Shown: positions 29,454-40,272 of the stretch, one piece after another
Layout of the letters: each line of letters opens with the position of its first letter
Position numbering within the stretch: the stretch's first letter is position 1
Assembly: GCA_021796535.1 (NCBI GenBank)
Contig: JAKABW010000007.1
Span: 50,224 to 114,223, forward strand
From: Actinomycetes bacterium
GTDB lineage: Bacteria; Actinomycetota; Acidimicrobiia; Acidimicrobiales; Bog-793
Length of the DNA stretch: 64,000 bases
Direction of reading: 5' to 3'
The notes under the pieces: generated by a model
Told to the model about the DNA's origin: nothing
What the model saw: only the letters and a program-made list of their open reading frames with translations
Databases searched by the model: none
Translations under genes and position numbers: made by a program

Positions 29454-30779
29454 ATGTTGAACGAACCCATTGTCACAAAAAGAGTGGAATTGGACGATTC
29501 CCATACCCTGCAAAGGTACTTGGCCACCGGCGGCTACGAGGGGCTTAAAAAGGCCCTTTCCATGACGAGAGAGCAGGTGCGGGAAGAGGTAACAAAAGCA
29601 AGCCTTTTGGGGCGCGGCGGTGCCGGCTTCCCGGCCGGACGAAAATGGTCAATGCTTCGTCAGGCACCCGTTTCTTACCTGGTGGTAAACGGGGACGAAA
29701 GCGAGCCGGCCACTTTCAAAGATCACCTCTTGGTGGAAAGAGACCCCCATCAGCTGATCGAAGGGACCGTGATCGCGGCTTATGCCCTTGGCGTGACACA
29801 GGCCTTTATTTTTATAAGAGGGGAATTTGCCCTCGGCATAGAGCGTCTTACGGCGGCCTGCAACGAAGCGTACGGTCACAACGCAGTGGGGAAAAACATT
29901 TTCGGCTCCGACTTTTCTGTGGATCTGGTCATTCACCCCGGTGCCGGCGCTTATATCTGTGGAGAGGAGACCTCTCTTATCGAATCTCTGGAGGGCAACA
30001 GGGGATTCCCCCGGATAAAGCCTCCTTTTTTTCCGGCCGTGACCGGCCTTTACGGCGAACCGACAGTCGTCAACAACGTAGAAACCATGTCAAATCTGCC
30101 ATGGATCGTTTTAAACGGCGGGGATGCTTTTGCCGCACTGGGGCAGGGATCCTCCGCCGGAACGAGACTTTTTGCTCTCTCCGGCAGGGTGAAAAATCCG
30201 GGTTGGTATGAGCTGGAAATGTCCAAAACGACATTCAGGGATTTGATTTACGACAAGAACCTGGGCGGAGGAATCATAGGCGACAAAAAAATAAAAGCTT
30301 TCATCCCCGGCGGAGTTTCGGCACCCTGGTTCTTTGAAGAGCATCTGGATTTGGGACTCGACCAAGACGCCGTGGCCAAAGCAGGATCCATGCTCGGTTC
30401 GGGATCCGTCGTCGTCATGGACGAAACGACGTGTCCCGTGCGCGCTTCTTGGCGCATAACCAGGTTCTTTCACCGCGAGTCGTGCGGACAGTGCACGCCC
30501 TGCCGGGAAGGTTCCGGTTGGCTGGAAAAAATTATGCGGAGAATCGAAGAAGGCTCGGGGAGACCGGAAGACCTGGATCTGTTGATGGACGTCTGTGACT
30601 CCATAGCCCCCGGGGTCACCTGGCCGCCTCAGCAGACCACCATTTGCGTATTGGGCCCTTCGATTCCGAGTTCCATAGCTTCGGCTATCCGGCACTGCCG
30701 GGACGAGTTTTTGGAACATATCACACTGGGGCATTGCCCGTATGAGAAAGACCATATTCTGACCGGAGCCGCGCGATGA
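29454..30779 (+). CDS. nuoF: NADH-quinone oxidoreductase subunit F
   Basis: GRGGAGFPAGRKW, GAGAYICGEETSLIESLEG, ESCGQCTPCREG. Confidence 0.97.
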   Translation: MLNEPIVTKRVELDDSHTLQRYLATGGYEGLKKALSMTREQVREEVTKASLLGRGGAGFPAGRKWSMLRQAPVSYLVVNGDESEPATFKDHLLVERDPHQLIEGTVIAAYALGVTQAFIFIRGEFALGIERLTAACNEAYGHNAVGKNIFGSDFSVDLVIHPGAGAYICGEETSLIESLEGNRGFPRIKPPFFPAVTGLYGEPTVVNNVETMSNLPWIVLNGGDAFAALGQGSSAGTRLFALSGRVKNPGWYELEMSKTTFRDLIYDKNLGGGIIGDKKIKAFIPGGVSAPWFFEEHLDLGLDQDAVAKAGSMLGSGSVVVMDETTCPVRASWRITRFFHRESCGQCTPCREGSGWLEKIMRRIEEGSGRPEDLDLLMDVCDSIAPGVTWPPQQTTICVLGPSIPSSIASAIRHCRDEFLEHITLGHCPYEKDHILTGAAR

Positions 30780-33604
30780 CTGACACTATCAACAACCCAA
30801 GCCAAGCCGAAAACGAAGAGGCCGACAACGCCGTCAACGTGCTCCTGGACGGCGTTGCCATTAAGGCTCACGAAGGAGAACTTCTTATCGAAGCCGCCGA
30901 GCGTAACGGTGTTTTCATACCGAGATTTTGCTATCATCCCCATATGAAACCGGTGGGTGTGTGCCGGATGTGCCTGGTGGAAGTTTCCGGTCCGCGCGGT
31001 TTTACCCTGCAACCGGCCTGCTATCTCAAAGTGCAGGAAAATATGGAGGTCATGACCTCCTCGCACAAAGCCAAGCGCGCCCAGGAAGGGGTATTGGAGC
31101 TTTTGCTCGTCAATCACCCTTTGGACTGTCCGGTCTGCGACAAGGGCGGGGAGTGTCCTTTGCAGGATCAGACCATGTCATACGGTCCGGGCGAATCCCG
31201 TTTTATTGAAGAAAAAAGGCATTTTGACAAGCCCATTGAATTGGGTCCTCTCACTTATCTGGATCGGGAGCGCTGCATCCAATGTTCCCGGTGTACCAGA
31301 TTCGCAGCGGAAGTGGCCGGAGATCCGCAGATAGATTTTGCCGGTCGGGGGGATATGACCATAGTGGCGACTTCTCCGACCAGACCGTTTGATTCTTATT
31401 TCAGCGGCAATACCGTTCAGATATGTCCTGTGGGGGCACTGACCGCCAAGGCTTACAGGTTCAAGTCCCGTCCCTGGGATTTGGAACAGGCGGAGACCAC
31501 CTGCACTCTTTGCTCGGTGGGTTGCCGCGAAGTAGCCCAGTCTTCTGCCGGAGAATTGGTGCGCTACCTTGGTGTCGATAACTTGGCGGTGAATCAAAGC
31601 TGGCTGTGCGACAAAGGCCGCTACGGTTTTGAAGCGGTGACAAACGGTCGCGTTCTTACCCCTTTGGCCAGGCACGAAGGCGTGTTGGAAGAAGTCAGAT
31701 GGGCAGACGCTTTGGCGGATATAGCGGCCGGTATCCGTTCCGCTCTTGCCAAAGGCGGAAACGACCAGATAGCAGTTTTAGGAGGGGCCAAGTTCGTCAA
31801 CGAAGACAATTACGCATGGGCCAGACTCGCCAAAGGGGTGTTTGGCAGCGAGCTGGTGGATGCCCAGTCGGGGGACGGCTTCAATGCGGAACTGGCTTTG
31901 GCTTTACCCAGAGCCACCATAGAAGAAACCGTAAACGCCAAAACCGTCGTGCTTATTTCTGGGGATCTGAAAGAAGAGCTCCCAGTCCTCTATTTACGTC
32001 TTTATCAGGATCTGGCTAAGGGAATGACAAATCTGGTTGAGATTTCTCCGACGGTGACTTCCCTGTCCGGATCGGCCAAAATAAAGCTCTCCCCGCGACC
32101 CGGTGAGTTGTTCTCCGTGATCGAAGACATTTTCGACACCTCGAAGAAGGCTGTCGGCGCCCTGAAAGACGAAAGCACCATTTCCGCTTTGCGGCAGTTG
32201 CTGGATGTGTCGGAAGGCGATGTGCCAAACGGAGAGGGTGAAGGCACAGTATTTATCGTGGGAAGGGCCAACCTTGCCGAAGCGCCCATTTATATAGAAG
32301 AGTCTGTTAAGTTAATTGCATCGAAGCTCCCCAAGGCTAAGTTTTTGCCGGCGCTCAGGCGCGGCAATATTTTCGGAGCACTTGACATGGGTCTTGCCCC
32401 GAATCTTTTGCCGGGTCGGATCAACTCCGACAAGGGCGATTTTTTCAGGAGAACCTGGGGAACTTTGCCGGCGGCACCCGGACTCGGAACACCGGAAATT
32501 CTGGCCAAGTGTGCCGAGGGGGAAGTCTCCGTGCTGATTCTTCTCGGGTCGGATCCGCTGTCGGACTTCTTTGACCAAGAACTTGCAGAAAAAGCTTTTG
32601 AGAACACGCCGTTCATAGTTGCTTTGGCCAGCCATCTGGATCCTTCGGCTGCCTCGGCTGACATAGTTTTGCCGGTGTCCTATATGGGAGAGACGGCGGG
32701 AACCGTAACCAACCTTGAAGGCAGGGTTTCGGTCGTCAGCCAAAAAGTTACCCCGCCCGCCCTGGCCAGACAACCCTGGGCGATTGCCACCGACATAGCC
32801 CGATTGCTGGAGGAAGACTTCGGTTTCCGTACACTGGAGCAGGTCTCACAGGAGATATCGGACACAGTCTTTTTATACAGAGGAGTGTCGTTGGCTTCCT
32901 TCAGGCGTTACGCCGGCAACGGAGCGGTCGTCCCGGTGAAAGCGGCGGAAGTGAAAATAGGCTCTTTATCCAAATCTTCCGCTATTTTTGACCCCATTGC
33001 GACTCCCGGAATTGCCTCGGCGGAAGAGCAGGGGGCACCCATAAAAACAGGTTCGGCCAAGCCTGTGGAATTCGAAGAGGATAGTCTCAAAGAGACTGCC
33101 GGTTTACCCGGAGACAATTCTTCCAAGGACAATTCGTACTTTATTTCCTTGGCTGACGTCACGCCAAATTCCAGACATGCCGGCGGTCTTGAAGTTATCG
33201 CGGAGCCCAAGGCGGACAAGTACGGTCTCAGATTGATTCTGCAGCGGGACCTCTATGATGCGGGGTCCACTCTCACGAATTGTCCCACCATGGCGCCTCT
33301 CGTGGGGGAGCAGGAGATTTCTCTCTCTCCAAGTGAAGCGGGTAATTTCGGGTTGCAAAGCGGTTCTTCGGTAAACGTCACGGCAAAAAGCCAGAAGATC
33401 GAAGCAAAAGTCAAAATAGACGACACCTTGCCTGCCGGAGTCGCTGTTTTGAAAGCAAACAAAAATAAGGTACGCGATATTTTCTCCGCCGAAGCGGTTG
33501 CCGGCGATATTTCCGGCCGGGCCGAGCTGTTATTGGACGCTTCCTCTCTTGTGACAGATATCAGACTTGAGACGAAGAACGAAAAGAAAAAGGAGTTGGG
33601 GTAA
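30776..33604 (+). CDS. nuoG: NADH-quinone oxidoreductase subunit G
   Basis: RFCYHPHMKPVGVCRMCLVEV, CPVCDKGGECPLQD, CTLCSVGC...WLCDKGRYGF (N7 cluster ligands). Confidence 0.95.
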   Translation: MTDTINNPSQAENEEADNAVNVLLDGVAIKAHEGELLIEAAERNGVFIPRFCYHPHMKPVGVCRMCLVEVSGPRGFTLQPACYLKVQENMEVMTSSHKAKRAQEGVLELLLVNHPLDCPVCDKGGECPLQDQTMSYGPGESRFIEEKRHFDKPIELGPLTYLDRERCIQCSRCTRFAAEVAGDPQIDFAGRGDMTIVATSPTRPFDSYFSGNTVQICPVGALTAKAYRFKSRPWDLEQAETTCTLCSVGCREVAQSSAGELVRYLGVDNLAVNQSWLCDKGRYGFEAVTNGRVLTPLARHEGVLEEVRWADALADIAAGIRSALAKGGNDQIAVLGGAKFVNEDNYAWARLAKGVFGSELVDAQSGDGFNAELALALPRATIEETVNAKTVVLISGDLKEELPVLYLRLYQDLAKGMTNLVEISPTVTSLSGSAKIKLSPRPGELFSVIEDIFDTSKKAVGALKDESTISALRQLLDVSEGDVPNGEGEGTVFIVGRANLAEAPIYIEESVKLIASKLPKAKFLPALRRGNIFGALDMGLAPNLLPGRINSDKGDFFRRTWGTLPAAPGLGTPEILAKCAEGEVSVLILLGSDPLSDFFDQELAEKAFENTPFIVALASHLDPSAASADIVLPVSYMGETAGTVTNLEGRVSVVSQKVTPPALARQPWAIATDIARLLEEDFGFRTLEQVSQEISDTVFLYRGVSLASFRRYAGNGAVVPVKAAEVKIGSLSKSSAIFDPIATPGIASAEEQGAPIKTGSAKPVEFEEDSLKETAGLPGDNSSKDNSYFISLADVTPNSRHAGGLEVIAEPKADKYGLRLILQRDLYDAGSTLTNCPTMAPLVGEQEISLSPSEAGNFGLQSGSSVNVTAKSQKIEAKVKIDDTLPAGVAVLKANKNKVRDIFSAEAVAGDISGRAELLLDASSLVTDIRLETKNEKKKELG

Positions 33605-34857
33605 TGCCCATATTGGCTTCAGCGGATCTCGGTGACCCACTTTTTTCCCACGGGTTTGGACTGGCCGTATTTCTCATAATACTGGTAAAAGTTTTGGTGG
33701 CATTCGGCGCATTGCTGGTTTCCGTGATGCTGATGATTTGGTTTGAACGCAAAGTCATTTCCGACATGCAAAACCGAATAGGGCCGAACAGGGCCGGTCC
33801 CTTCGGCCTGTTGCAGACCCTGGCGGATGGCACAAAACTATTTTTCAAAGAAGACCTGTTGCCAAACAGAGCGGATAAGTTCGTTTTCAGACTGGCACCG
33901 CTTTTGTCTTTGGTGCCGGCATTTTTGATGTTTGCCATTGTGCCGGTGGGCGGCGTCGTGGATATCGCCAACCATGTCGTGGAATTGCAGGTGGCAGATC
34001 CGCCGATAGGCATTCTCTTCATGTTGCTGGTTTCTTCGATAGGCGTCTACGGAGTCATGCTGGCGGGATGGGCATCGGGTTCCAAGTATCCTTTGCTGGG
34101 CTCGATAAGGGCCTCTGCTCAGATGATCTCTTACGAAGCGGCCATGGGTCTGTCCGTGGTGATCGTGATTTTGGAGTCACATGCCCTTTCGACAAGGGCC
34201 ATTGTGGCAAGCCAAGCCCAGCACTTTTGGCAATGGAACGTTTTGAGACTGGGCATAGTGCCTTTTGTGATATTTTTTATAGCCTCCACGGCGGAGCTCA
34301 ACAGGCCCCCGTTTGACTTGGCCGAAGGAGAATCCGAACTCGGCGGCGGATTCCATACCGAGTACTCTTCAATCCGTTTTGCCCTGTTTTTCCTGGCCGA
34401 GTTCATGAATACAATCACGATGTCGGCCATCGTGGTGACGCTTTTCTTTGGAGGTCCGGACGGCCCGGGATTTCATTTCCTGCCCTGGCTTTGGCCGATC
34501 TTGTGGTTCTTGGGCAAAACTGTGGTTTTTTGCTACATCCAAGTCTGGATCAGGGCTTCTCTGCCGAGAATGCGCTATGACCAATTGATGAACCTGGGGT
34601 GGAAGCAGCTCATACCTCTGTCGCTCGTTTGGTTGCTGATAGTTGCCGCCATGACGTACAGTGTAGCTTGGGGTTTTGCCGTGGCCGGCGGCTCAGTCGT
34701 GGCGTTTTTGCTGATTGCCAGGGCTGTCAGGGTATCCGCTTACCGGCGCAAGGAGGCAGAGGCTTTGCTCCCCCGTGGCAGAGCGACCTCTCTTTACGGG
34801 ACCATCAATTCGGCGGCGGACGGGATCGGCGCTCCTTACGAGGAAACGGAAGGTTAG
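33604..34857 (+). CDS. nuoH: NADH-quinone oxidoreductase subunit H
   Basis: ERKVISDMQNRIGPNRAGPFGLLQTLADGTKL, NRPPFDLAEGESELGGGFHTEYS. Confidence 0.97.
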   Translation: MPILASADLGDPLFSHGFGLAVFLIILVKVLVAFGALLVSVMLMIWFERKVISDMQNRIGPNRAGPFGLLQTLADGTKLFFKEDLLPNRADKFVFRLAPLLSLVPAFLMFAIVPVGGVVDIANHVVELQVADPPIGILFMLLVSSIGVYGVMLAGWASGSKYPLLGSIRASAQMISYEAAMGLSVVIVILESHALSTRAIVASQAQHFWQWNVLRLGIVPFVIFFIASTAELNRPPFDLAEGESELGGGFHTEYSSIRFALFFLAEFMNTITMSAIVVTLFFGGPDGPGFHFLPWLWPILWFLGKTVVFCYIQVWIRASLPRMRYDQLMNLGWKQLIPLSLVWLLIVAAMTYSVAWGFAVAGGSVVAFLLIARAVRVSAYRRKEAEALLPRGRATSLYGTINSAADGIGAPYEETEG

Positions 34858-34860
34858 ACC

Positions 34861-35553
34861 ATGGCCATATCGGACGGTTTAAAATTTTTTGGCGGATTCA
34901 AGCAGAGCATCAAGCAGGTGGCAGAACCCAGAGTCACCACGCAATATCCGAAAGAAAAAGCTCCAAAGCCCCCGCGTTTGCACGGAAGGCACGTGTTGAA
35001 CCGCTATGAAGACGGCTTAGAAAAGTGCATCGGCTGCGAACTCTGCGCCGCAGTCTGTCCGGCCGACTGCATCTATGTGCGCGGTGCCGATAACGATCTG
35101 GACAGCCCCACTTCGCCGGGAGAGCGTTACGGCTACGTCTACGAAATAAATTATTTGCGCTGCATACACTGTGACCTGTGTGTGGAAGCTTGTCCCACGG
35201 AAGCCATAACGGAAAGCAAAATGTTTGAATTTTCCTTTACCTCACGTTCCGATGCCATCTACACCAAAAAGGAACTTGTGGTGGACGATGACGGTCGTCC
35301 TAAGCACATGCCTTGGGAAGACTGGCGAGACGAAGACGAATTGCATACTTCCGGCTGGATGAGGGCCACTTCGCCGGCAGGCAACGCGGACATGGAAGGC
35401 GAAGTGCAGTGGTCAGGCGAGCTCGGTTACGGGCAAAGATATCCGGAGGCCGGACAAAGCGATAAGCGCAACGACGAATTGACAGGCAACATATCCATCA
35501 GGGAAGTGGAGAAAAAGAAAATATCCGTCAAGCTGGGAGGTAAAGTACGCTGA
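34861..35553 (+). CDS. nuoI: NADH-quinone oxidoreductase subunit I
   Basis: CIGCELCAAVCPADCI and CIHCDLCVEACPTEAI ferredoxin motifs. Confidence 0.96.
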   Translation: MAISDGLKFFGGFKQSIKQVAEPRVTTQYPKEKAPKPPRLHGRHVLNRYEDGLEKCIGCELCAAVCPADCIYVRGADNDLDSPTSPGERYGYVYEINYLRCIHCDLCVEACPTEAITESKMFEFSFTSRSDAIYTKKELVVDDDGRPKHMPWEDWRDEDELHTSGWMRATSPAGNADMEGEVQWSGELGYGQRYPEAGQSDKRNDELTGNISIREVEKKKISVKLGGKVR

Positions 35554-36278
35554 TGGGCGCATATACCCTAGTCGCAGCCGTATCGTTACATCCCACCATT
35601 CCCGACATAGCGACATTTGTGATAGCCGCTCTGGCGGCCCTTGTCGGGGCGTTGGGGGTGGTCTTCAGCCGAAATCCCGTGCATTCCGCCCTCATGCTGG
35701 TGGCGACGCTTTTTGCTGTGGCCGTTTTATTTGTGGAGCAGGATGCCCAATTCCTGGCCGCCGTTCAGGTAATTGTCTATACGGGCGCCATAGTCGTACT
35801 TATTTTGTTCGTCATCATGCTTCTCGGCGTAGACAGAAGAGAAACAGCGATTGTCGATACTTTCAAAGGCCAGCAATACTATGCGGTACTGCTGGGGCTC
35901 ATGGTTCTTTTGGAGGTGTTGCTGATGGCCAAAAGCAACTCTTGGATCACCGGAGCCAAGTCGGCAACGAAGGCCATTTCTTCCTCTTCATCCAACGTTT
36001 CTCAGCTGGGACAGTCTCTCTTTACGACTTATCTGATTCCTTTTGAAGCGACTTCTGCTCTTTTGATAGTGGCCGTGGTCGGAGCCGTCGTACTGGCAAG
36101 GAGGTCGAGACACAAAGAAGAGCAACACCCGGAAAATCAAGACCTCACGGCTCTCGACGGTGGAGATGCTTCTCGGGGTCAAGACGGCGCTTTGCCTCAA
36201 GACGAGGCCGGAGATGAGAGTGTCGTCTCGGAGATGGCCATAACGGGCGTCGGTGCCGAATCGGAGGTGAAAGAATGA
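35553..36278 (+). CDS. nuoJ: NADH-quinone oxidoreductase subunit J
   Basis: [52 protein letters not shown]. Confidence 0.95.
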   Translation: MGAYTLVAAVSLHPTIPDIATFVIAALAALVGALGVVFSRNPVHSALMLVATLFAVAVLFVEQDAQFLAAVQVIVYTGAIVVLILFVIMLLGVDRRETAIVDTFKGQQYYAVLLGLMVLLEVLLMAKSNSWITGAKSATKAISSSSSNVSQLGQSLFTTYLIPFEATSALLIVAVVGAVVLARRSRHKEEQHPENQDLTALDGGDASRGQDGALPQDEAGDESVVSEMAITGVGAESEVKE

Positions 36279-36580
36279 GTATAGCGCCGTCATGGTATCT
36301 GACGCTGTCCGCCGTACTGTTCAGTATCGGGGTTATAGGTCTTTTGATAAGGCGTAATGTGTTGGTAATGCTGATGTGCATAGAGCTGATGTTGAACGCG
36401 GCCAATCTGACATTCGTTACCTATTCGAGAGCATTGAATGATATTTCCGGCCAAGCCGCCGTATTTTTTGTTCTTGTCGTGGCGGCGGCGGAAGTCGTCG
36501 TGGGACTCGGTATCATAGTCGCTATTTTCAGAAGAAAAGCCGAGGCGACAGCTGACGACGTACATCTACTAAAGGAATAG
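36275..36580 (+). CDS. nuoK: NADH-quinone oxidoreductase subunit K
   Basis: 101 aa, [41 protein letters not shown]. Confidence 0.97.
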   Translation: MSIAPSWYLTLSAVLFSIGVIGLLIRRNVLVMLMCIELMLNAANLTFVTYSRALNDISGQAAVFFVLVVAAAEVVVGLGIIVAIFRRKAEATADDVHLLKE

Positions 36581-36585
36581 GATAT

Positions 36586-38484
36586 ATGCTTGATCTTGTT
36601 TTTCTGATTCCACTTCTGCCTCTGGCGGGTTTTACGATTCTGTTGCTATTCGGGCGTAAACTCGGCAACCCTTGGGCCGGATGGCTGGCAAGCACCATGG
36701 TGCTGGCAAGTTTTGGCGTGGCCATAGACGTATTCGTGGGCCTCTTTAAGAGACAGCCCGATAACAGGTCCTATACCCAGCACTTCTTTCAGTGGCTGAA
36801 TGTGGGGCATTTGCATATCGGCGTCGGGGCTTTGGTAGACCCGCTCTCCATGACCATGGTGGCTTTCATCACGGGGGTATCCGCCCTTATTCACTTTTAT
36901 TCGATAGGCTATATGGAGCACGACAAAGACTTCACGAAGTTTTTCGTGTATCTCAACCTTTTTGTGTTTTCGATGCTGATGTTGGTGCTCGGCGACAACC
37001 TCCTGGTTACCTTTTTCGGCTGGGAAGGCGTGGGCGTCTGTTCTTACTTCCTGATCTCTTTCTGGTTTGAACGCCCCACTGCCGCCAGCGCCGGGAAGAA
37101 AGCCATGATTTACAACAGAATCGGAGACGGGGGTTTCCTGCTGGCAATTTTCCTGGTTTACTCCAGAGTAGGCAGTCTCAACTACCATTACATATTTTCC
37201 CACCTGAGCCGCCTGTCACCGACGGACATGACGGCTACGGGACTCTTATTGTTTCTTGCCGCGGCGGGCAAATCGGCACAGACGCCGCTTTTCCCCTGGC
37301 TGGCAGACGCCATGGAAGGCCCCACTCCCGTATCGGCTTTGATTCACGCTGCCACGATGGTTACGGCCGGCGTATATTTGATGTGCCGGATCAACCCCAT
37401 ACTGCACTTGACCCCTGATGCCGCCCACGTGGTGGCTTGGGTCGGCGCCGCCACAGCATTCCTGGGAGCGACAAGCGCCTGTGCTCAACAGGACATCAAA
37501 AAAATATTGGCCTACTCGACGGTCTCCCAACTCGGGTTCATGTTTATGGCAGCGGGCGTGGGGGCATACGTGGCGGCCATATTTTTGATGCTTACACACG
37601 CTTTTTATAAAGCGCTTCTCTTTCTCGGAGCCGGTTCGGTCATTCATGCCATGGACGACGAACAGGACGTGAAGAAAATGGGCGGTTTGGCCAAAGTAAT
37701 GCCGATTACGGCCGTGACTTTTGCCGTTGCCTGGTTGTCCATAGCCGGTGTGCCGCCTTTCAGCGGCTTTTGGTCCAAAGGCGATGTTTTGCAAAACGCA
37801 TGGGTGCTCTCACCCGGTCTGTGGGCGGTGGGGGCCTTTTCGGCTCTCCTCACCGCATACTATATGGGAAGAGAATTTTCCTTGGTGTTTTTGGGGGAGG
37901 CGCGCTGGAAGAAGCAGACCGGCGGAACGGCCCCTCACGACTTGCATCCTCACGACCCGCGCTTTGTGATGAAGTTTCCCCTGGTGGTATTAGCTTTTGC
38001 GGCTACTTTCGCAGGCTTTTTGAACCTGCCTTTCCATCCCGATTTCGTTTTCCTGGAAAAATGGCTTAACCCGGTGGTGGGGGCATCGCTTCTCAGTCAC
38101 AATTTCTCCGTCGGGGCCGATTGGGCTTTTGCTTTGGCGGATGCCGCCATTGCCGTGACCGGCGCATCGGTTGCCTGGACGTTGTGGAAGTCCCGTTCGG
38201 ACAGGGAAAACTTGGAACCCGGTATTTTACAAAAGGCCTGGGGGATTGATAACGTCATCGACAGGACTTTTGCCAAAACCTCCGACAAGCTGGCCGCTTT
38301 TATGACTGACGGCGTGGATCTGAAAGTGATAGACGGGGCGGTCAACATGTTCGGGAAGTTGGCTGTTTCTTCGGGAAGGGTACTGCGCAAGGTGCAAACG
38401 GGTTATGTGCGTATGTATACCCTTTTCTTTGCCGCGGCCTCAATCGCACTGTTGGCTTATTTGATGACTAGGGTGGCCTCATGA
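36586..38484 (+). CDS. nuoL: NADH-quinone oxidoreductase subunit L
   Basis: FFGWEGVGVCSYFLISFWF, EGPTPVSALIHAATMVTAGVYLM, HAFYKALLFLGAGSVIHA. Confidence 0.97.
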   Translation: MLDLVFLIPLLPLAGFTILLLFGRKLGNPWAGWLASTMVLASFGVAIDVFVGLFKRQPDNRSYTQHFFQWLNVGHLHIGVGALVDPLSMTMVAFITGVSALIHFYSIGYMEHDKDFTKFFVYLNLFVFSMLMLVLGDNLLVTFFGWEGVGVCSYFLISFWFERPTAASAGKKAMIYNRIGDGGFLLAIFLVYSRVGSLNYHYIFSHLSRLSPTDMTATGLLLFLAAAGKSAQTPLFPWLADAMEGPTPVSALIHAATMVTAGVYLMCRINPILHLTPDAAHVVAWVGAATAFLGATSACAQQDIKKILAYSTVSQLGFMFMAAGVGAYVAAIFLMLTHAFYKALLFLGAGSVIHAMDDEQDVKKMGGLAKVMPITAVTFAVAWLSIAGVPPFSGFWSKGDVLQNAWVLSPGLWAVGAFSALLTAYYMGREFSLVFLGEARWKKQTGGTAPHDLHPHDPRFVMKFPLVVLAFAATFAGFLNLPFHPDFVFLEKWLNPVVGASLLSHNFSVGADWAFALADAAIAVTGASVAWTLWKSRSDRENLEPGILQKAWGIDNVIDRTFAKTSDKLAAFMTDGVDLKVIDGAVNMFGKLAVSSGRVLRKVQTGYVRMYTLFFAAASIALLAYLMTRVAS

Positions 38485-40196
38485 ATTCGTTTCCTTACTT
38501 GACGGTTTTACTGCTGATTCCCATCGGGGCAGCCGTGGCGTTGCTGTTCGTGCCGGGTAAGTTTAAAAAACTCATCCATACGGTTTCGGTCGTCACATCG
38601 GTTGCCGTTTTCGGGTTTTCCGCCCTCATCTTGGACGAATTTAAGTCTGGAGTGGCCGGATACCAGATGGTAACGGTGCATTCCTGGTTCGGTTCGCTCG
38701 GGATACAATACAGCCTCGGCATAGACGGCATTTCTCTGTTCTTGGTTCTTATGACGACAATTCTGTTTCCGATAGCCTTGGCCGGAGCAAACGAAAAAAG
38801 AAATACAAAGTCTTTTGTCATTTGGACGCTCCTGCTGGAAGCGGCCTGCCTGGGAAGCTTTTTGGCTACGGATCTCTTGCTGTTCTTCATCTTCTTTGAA
38901 GCAACGTTGGTGCCCGTCTACTTTTTGATCATCCAATTCGGTTACGAGAGACGCGGTTATGCCGCCGTGAAATTTTTTGTCTACACGTTTTTGGGTTCCG
39001 CCTTCCTGCTGGTCGGCATCTTGGCATTGGCTTTTATCCATCAATCCCAAACCCATGTGCTGACGTTCAACGTCAGTCGGCTGGCCAATACCCACTTGAG
39101 TTCCATGGCGGAAGTGTTGTTGTTCTTGGCCTTTACGGCGGCCTTTGCCGTCAAAGCCCCGATATTTCCTTTTCACAGCTGGTCACCCGACGCATATTCT
39201 GAATCTCCCACGTCCGGTTCCATACTGCTGGCCGGTGTTATGGCCAAACTGGGAAGTTACGGCATTATCCGTTTTGACTTGGGGCTGTTCCCGCACGCAG
39301 TTGTTATGTTGGCGCCGTTGTTTTTGACGCTGGGTGCGATCGGCATCATTTACGGAGGGATTGTGGCGGCCAAGCAGAGGAATCTGAAAAGGCTTGTCGC
39401 CTATTCTTCGCTGGCCCACCTCGGCTTCATTGTGATGGGAGCTTTTGCCCTTTCGAACGAAGCAGTCTCCGGTGCGGTTCTGCAGATGCTCAACCACGGT
39501 ATCTATACCGCCGCCCTCTTTCTTTTGATTGCCATGATTTACAGGCGCAGGGGTACCCACTTGCTGGACGGGATAAGCGGTATGCAAAAGAGCGCCCCAA
39601 TCCTCGCCGCCGTATTTATCCTGATGGTAATGGCCTCGATAGGCGTGCCGGGACTGAACGGCTTTGTCGGGGAGTTTCTGATCTTGGCCGGTACTTTTGT
39701 TACTCACAGATGGTGGGCCGTGGTCGGAGTCATCGGAGTGGTGGTTGCGGCCGTCTACTTGCTGTGGGCATATCAGCAGGTTTTCCACGGCCCAGAAAAG
39801 GGACACTATATTGAAAACGAGCCGAAAGACCTGACACTCAAGGAAGGCATGGTGCTCGCCCCTCTGGTTGTTTTGGTTATACTGCTCGGTCTCTATCCCA
39901 AACCTTTTCTTAACAGGATTACCCCTTCTGTGGATAAACTGATCGGTCATGTGGAACAAAAAGCACGGGTGAAGCTGCCCGTACCGGCGAGTCCGGTGGC
40001 TTCGGAGGCACACAACACGCAATACGGAAAGGCCGCAGAAGCATTTGCGGTTGTTTCGGATCAAAAAACGGGTGTGTACGCGGCGGGCGCAAACAACCGG
40101 GATGCATCCACAAAGAACTGTTATGGCTCTTTGTGGTCTGTTTCCTCACCCCAAAAACCGATGTCGATCGTTTCCTGTCAAGCGAGGATATCGTGA
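38481..40196 (+). CDS. nuoM: NADH-quinone oxidoreductase subunit M, extended C-terminus
   Basis: FFEATLVPVYFLI, HSWSPDAYSESPTSGSILLAGVMAKLGSYG, SSLAHLGFIVMG. Confidence 0.95.
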   Translation: MNSFPYLTVLLLIPIGAAVALLFVPGKFKKLIHTVSVVTSVAVFGFSALILDEFKSGVAGYQMVTVHSWFGSLGIQYSLGIDGISLFLVLMTTILFPIALAGANEKRNTKSFVIWTLLLEAACLGSFLATDLLLFFIFFEATLVPVYFLIIQFGYERRGYAAVKFFVYTFLGSAFLLVGILALAFIHQSQTHVLTFNVSRLANTHLSSMAEVLLFLAFTAAFAVKAPIFPFHSWSPDAYSESPTSGSILLAGVMAKLGSYGIIRFDLGLFPHAVVMLAPLFLTLGAIGIIYGGIVAAKQRNLKRLVAYSSLAHLGFIVMGAFALSNEAVSGAVLQMLNHGIYTAALFLLIAMIYRRRGTHLLDGISGMQKSAPILAAVFILMVMASIGVPGLNGFVGEFLILAGTFVTHRWWAVVGVIGVVVAAVYLLWAYQQVFHGPEKGHYIENEPKDLTLKEGMVLAPLVVLVILLGLYPKPFLNRITPSVDKLIGHVEQKARVKLPVPASPVASEAHNTQYGKAAEAFAVVSDQKTGVYAAGANNRDASTKNCYGSLWSVSSPQKPMSIVSCQARIS

Positions 40197-40272
40197 CCCG
40201 CAAATTACATTTTTATGATAAAGGAACAGCTAACTTGATTTCCGATAGCTTTGGTCACAGTGGAGGTATGTC

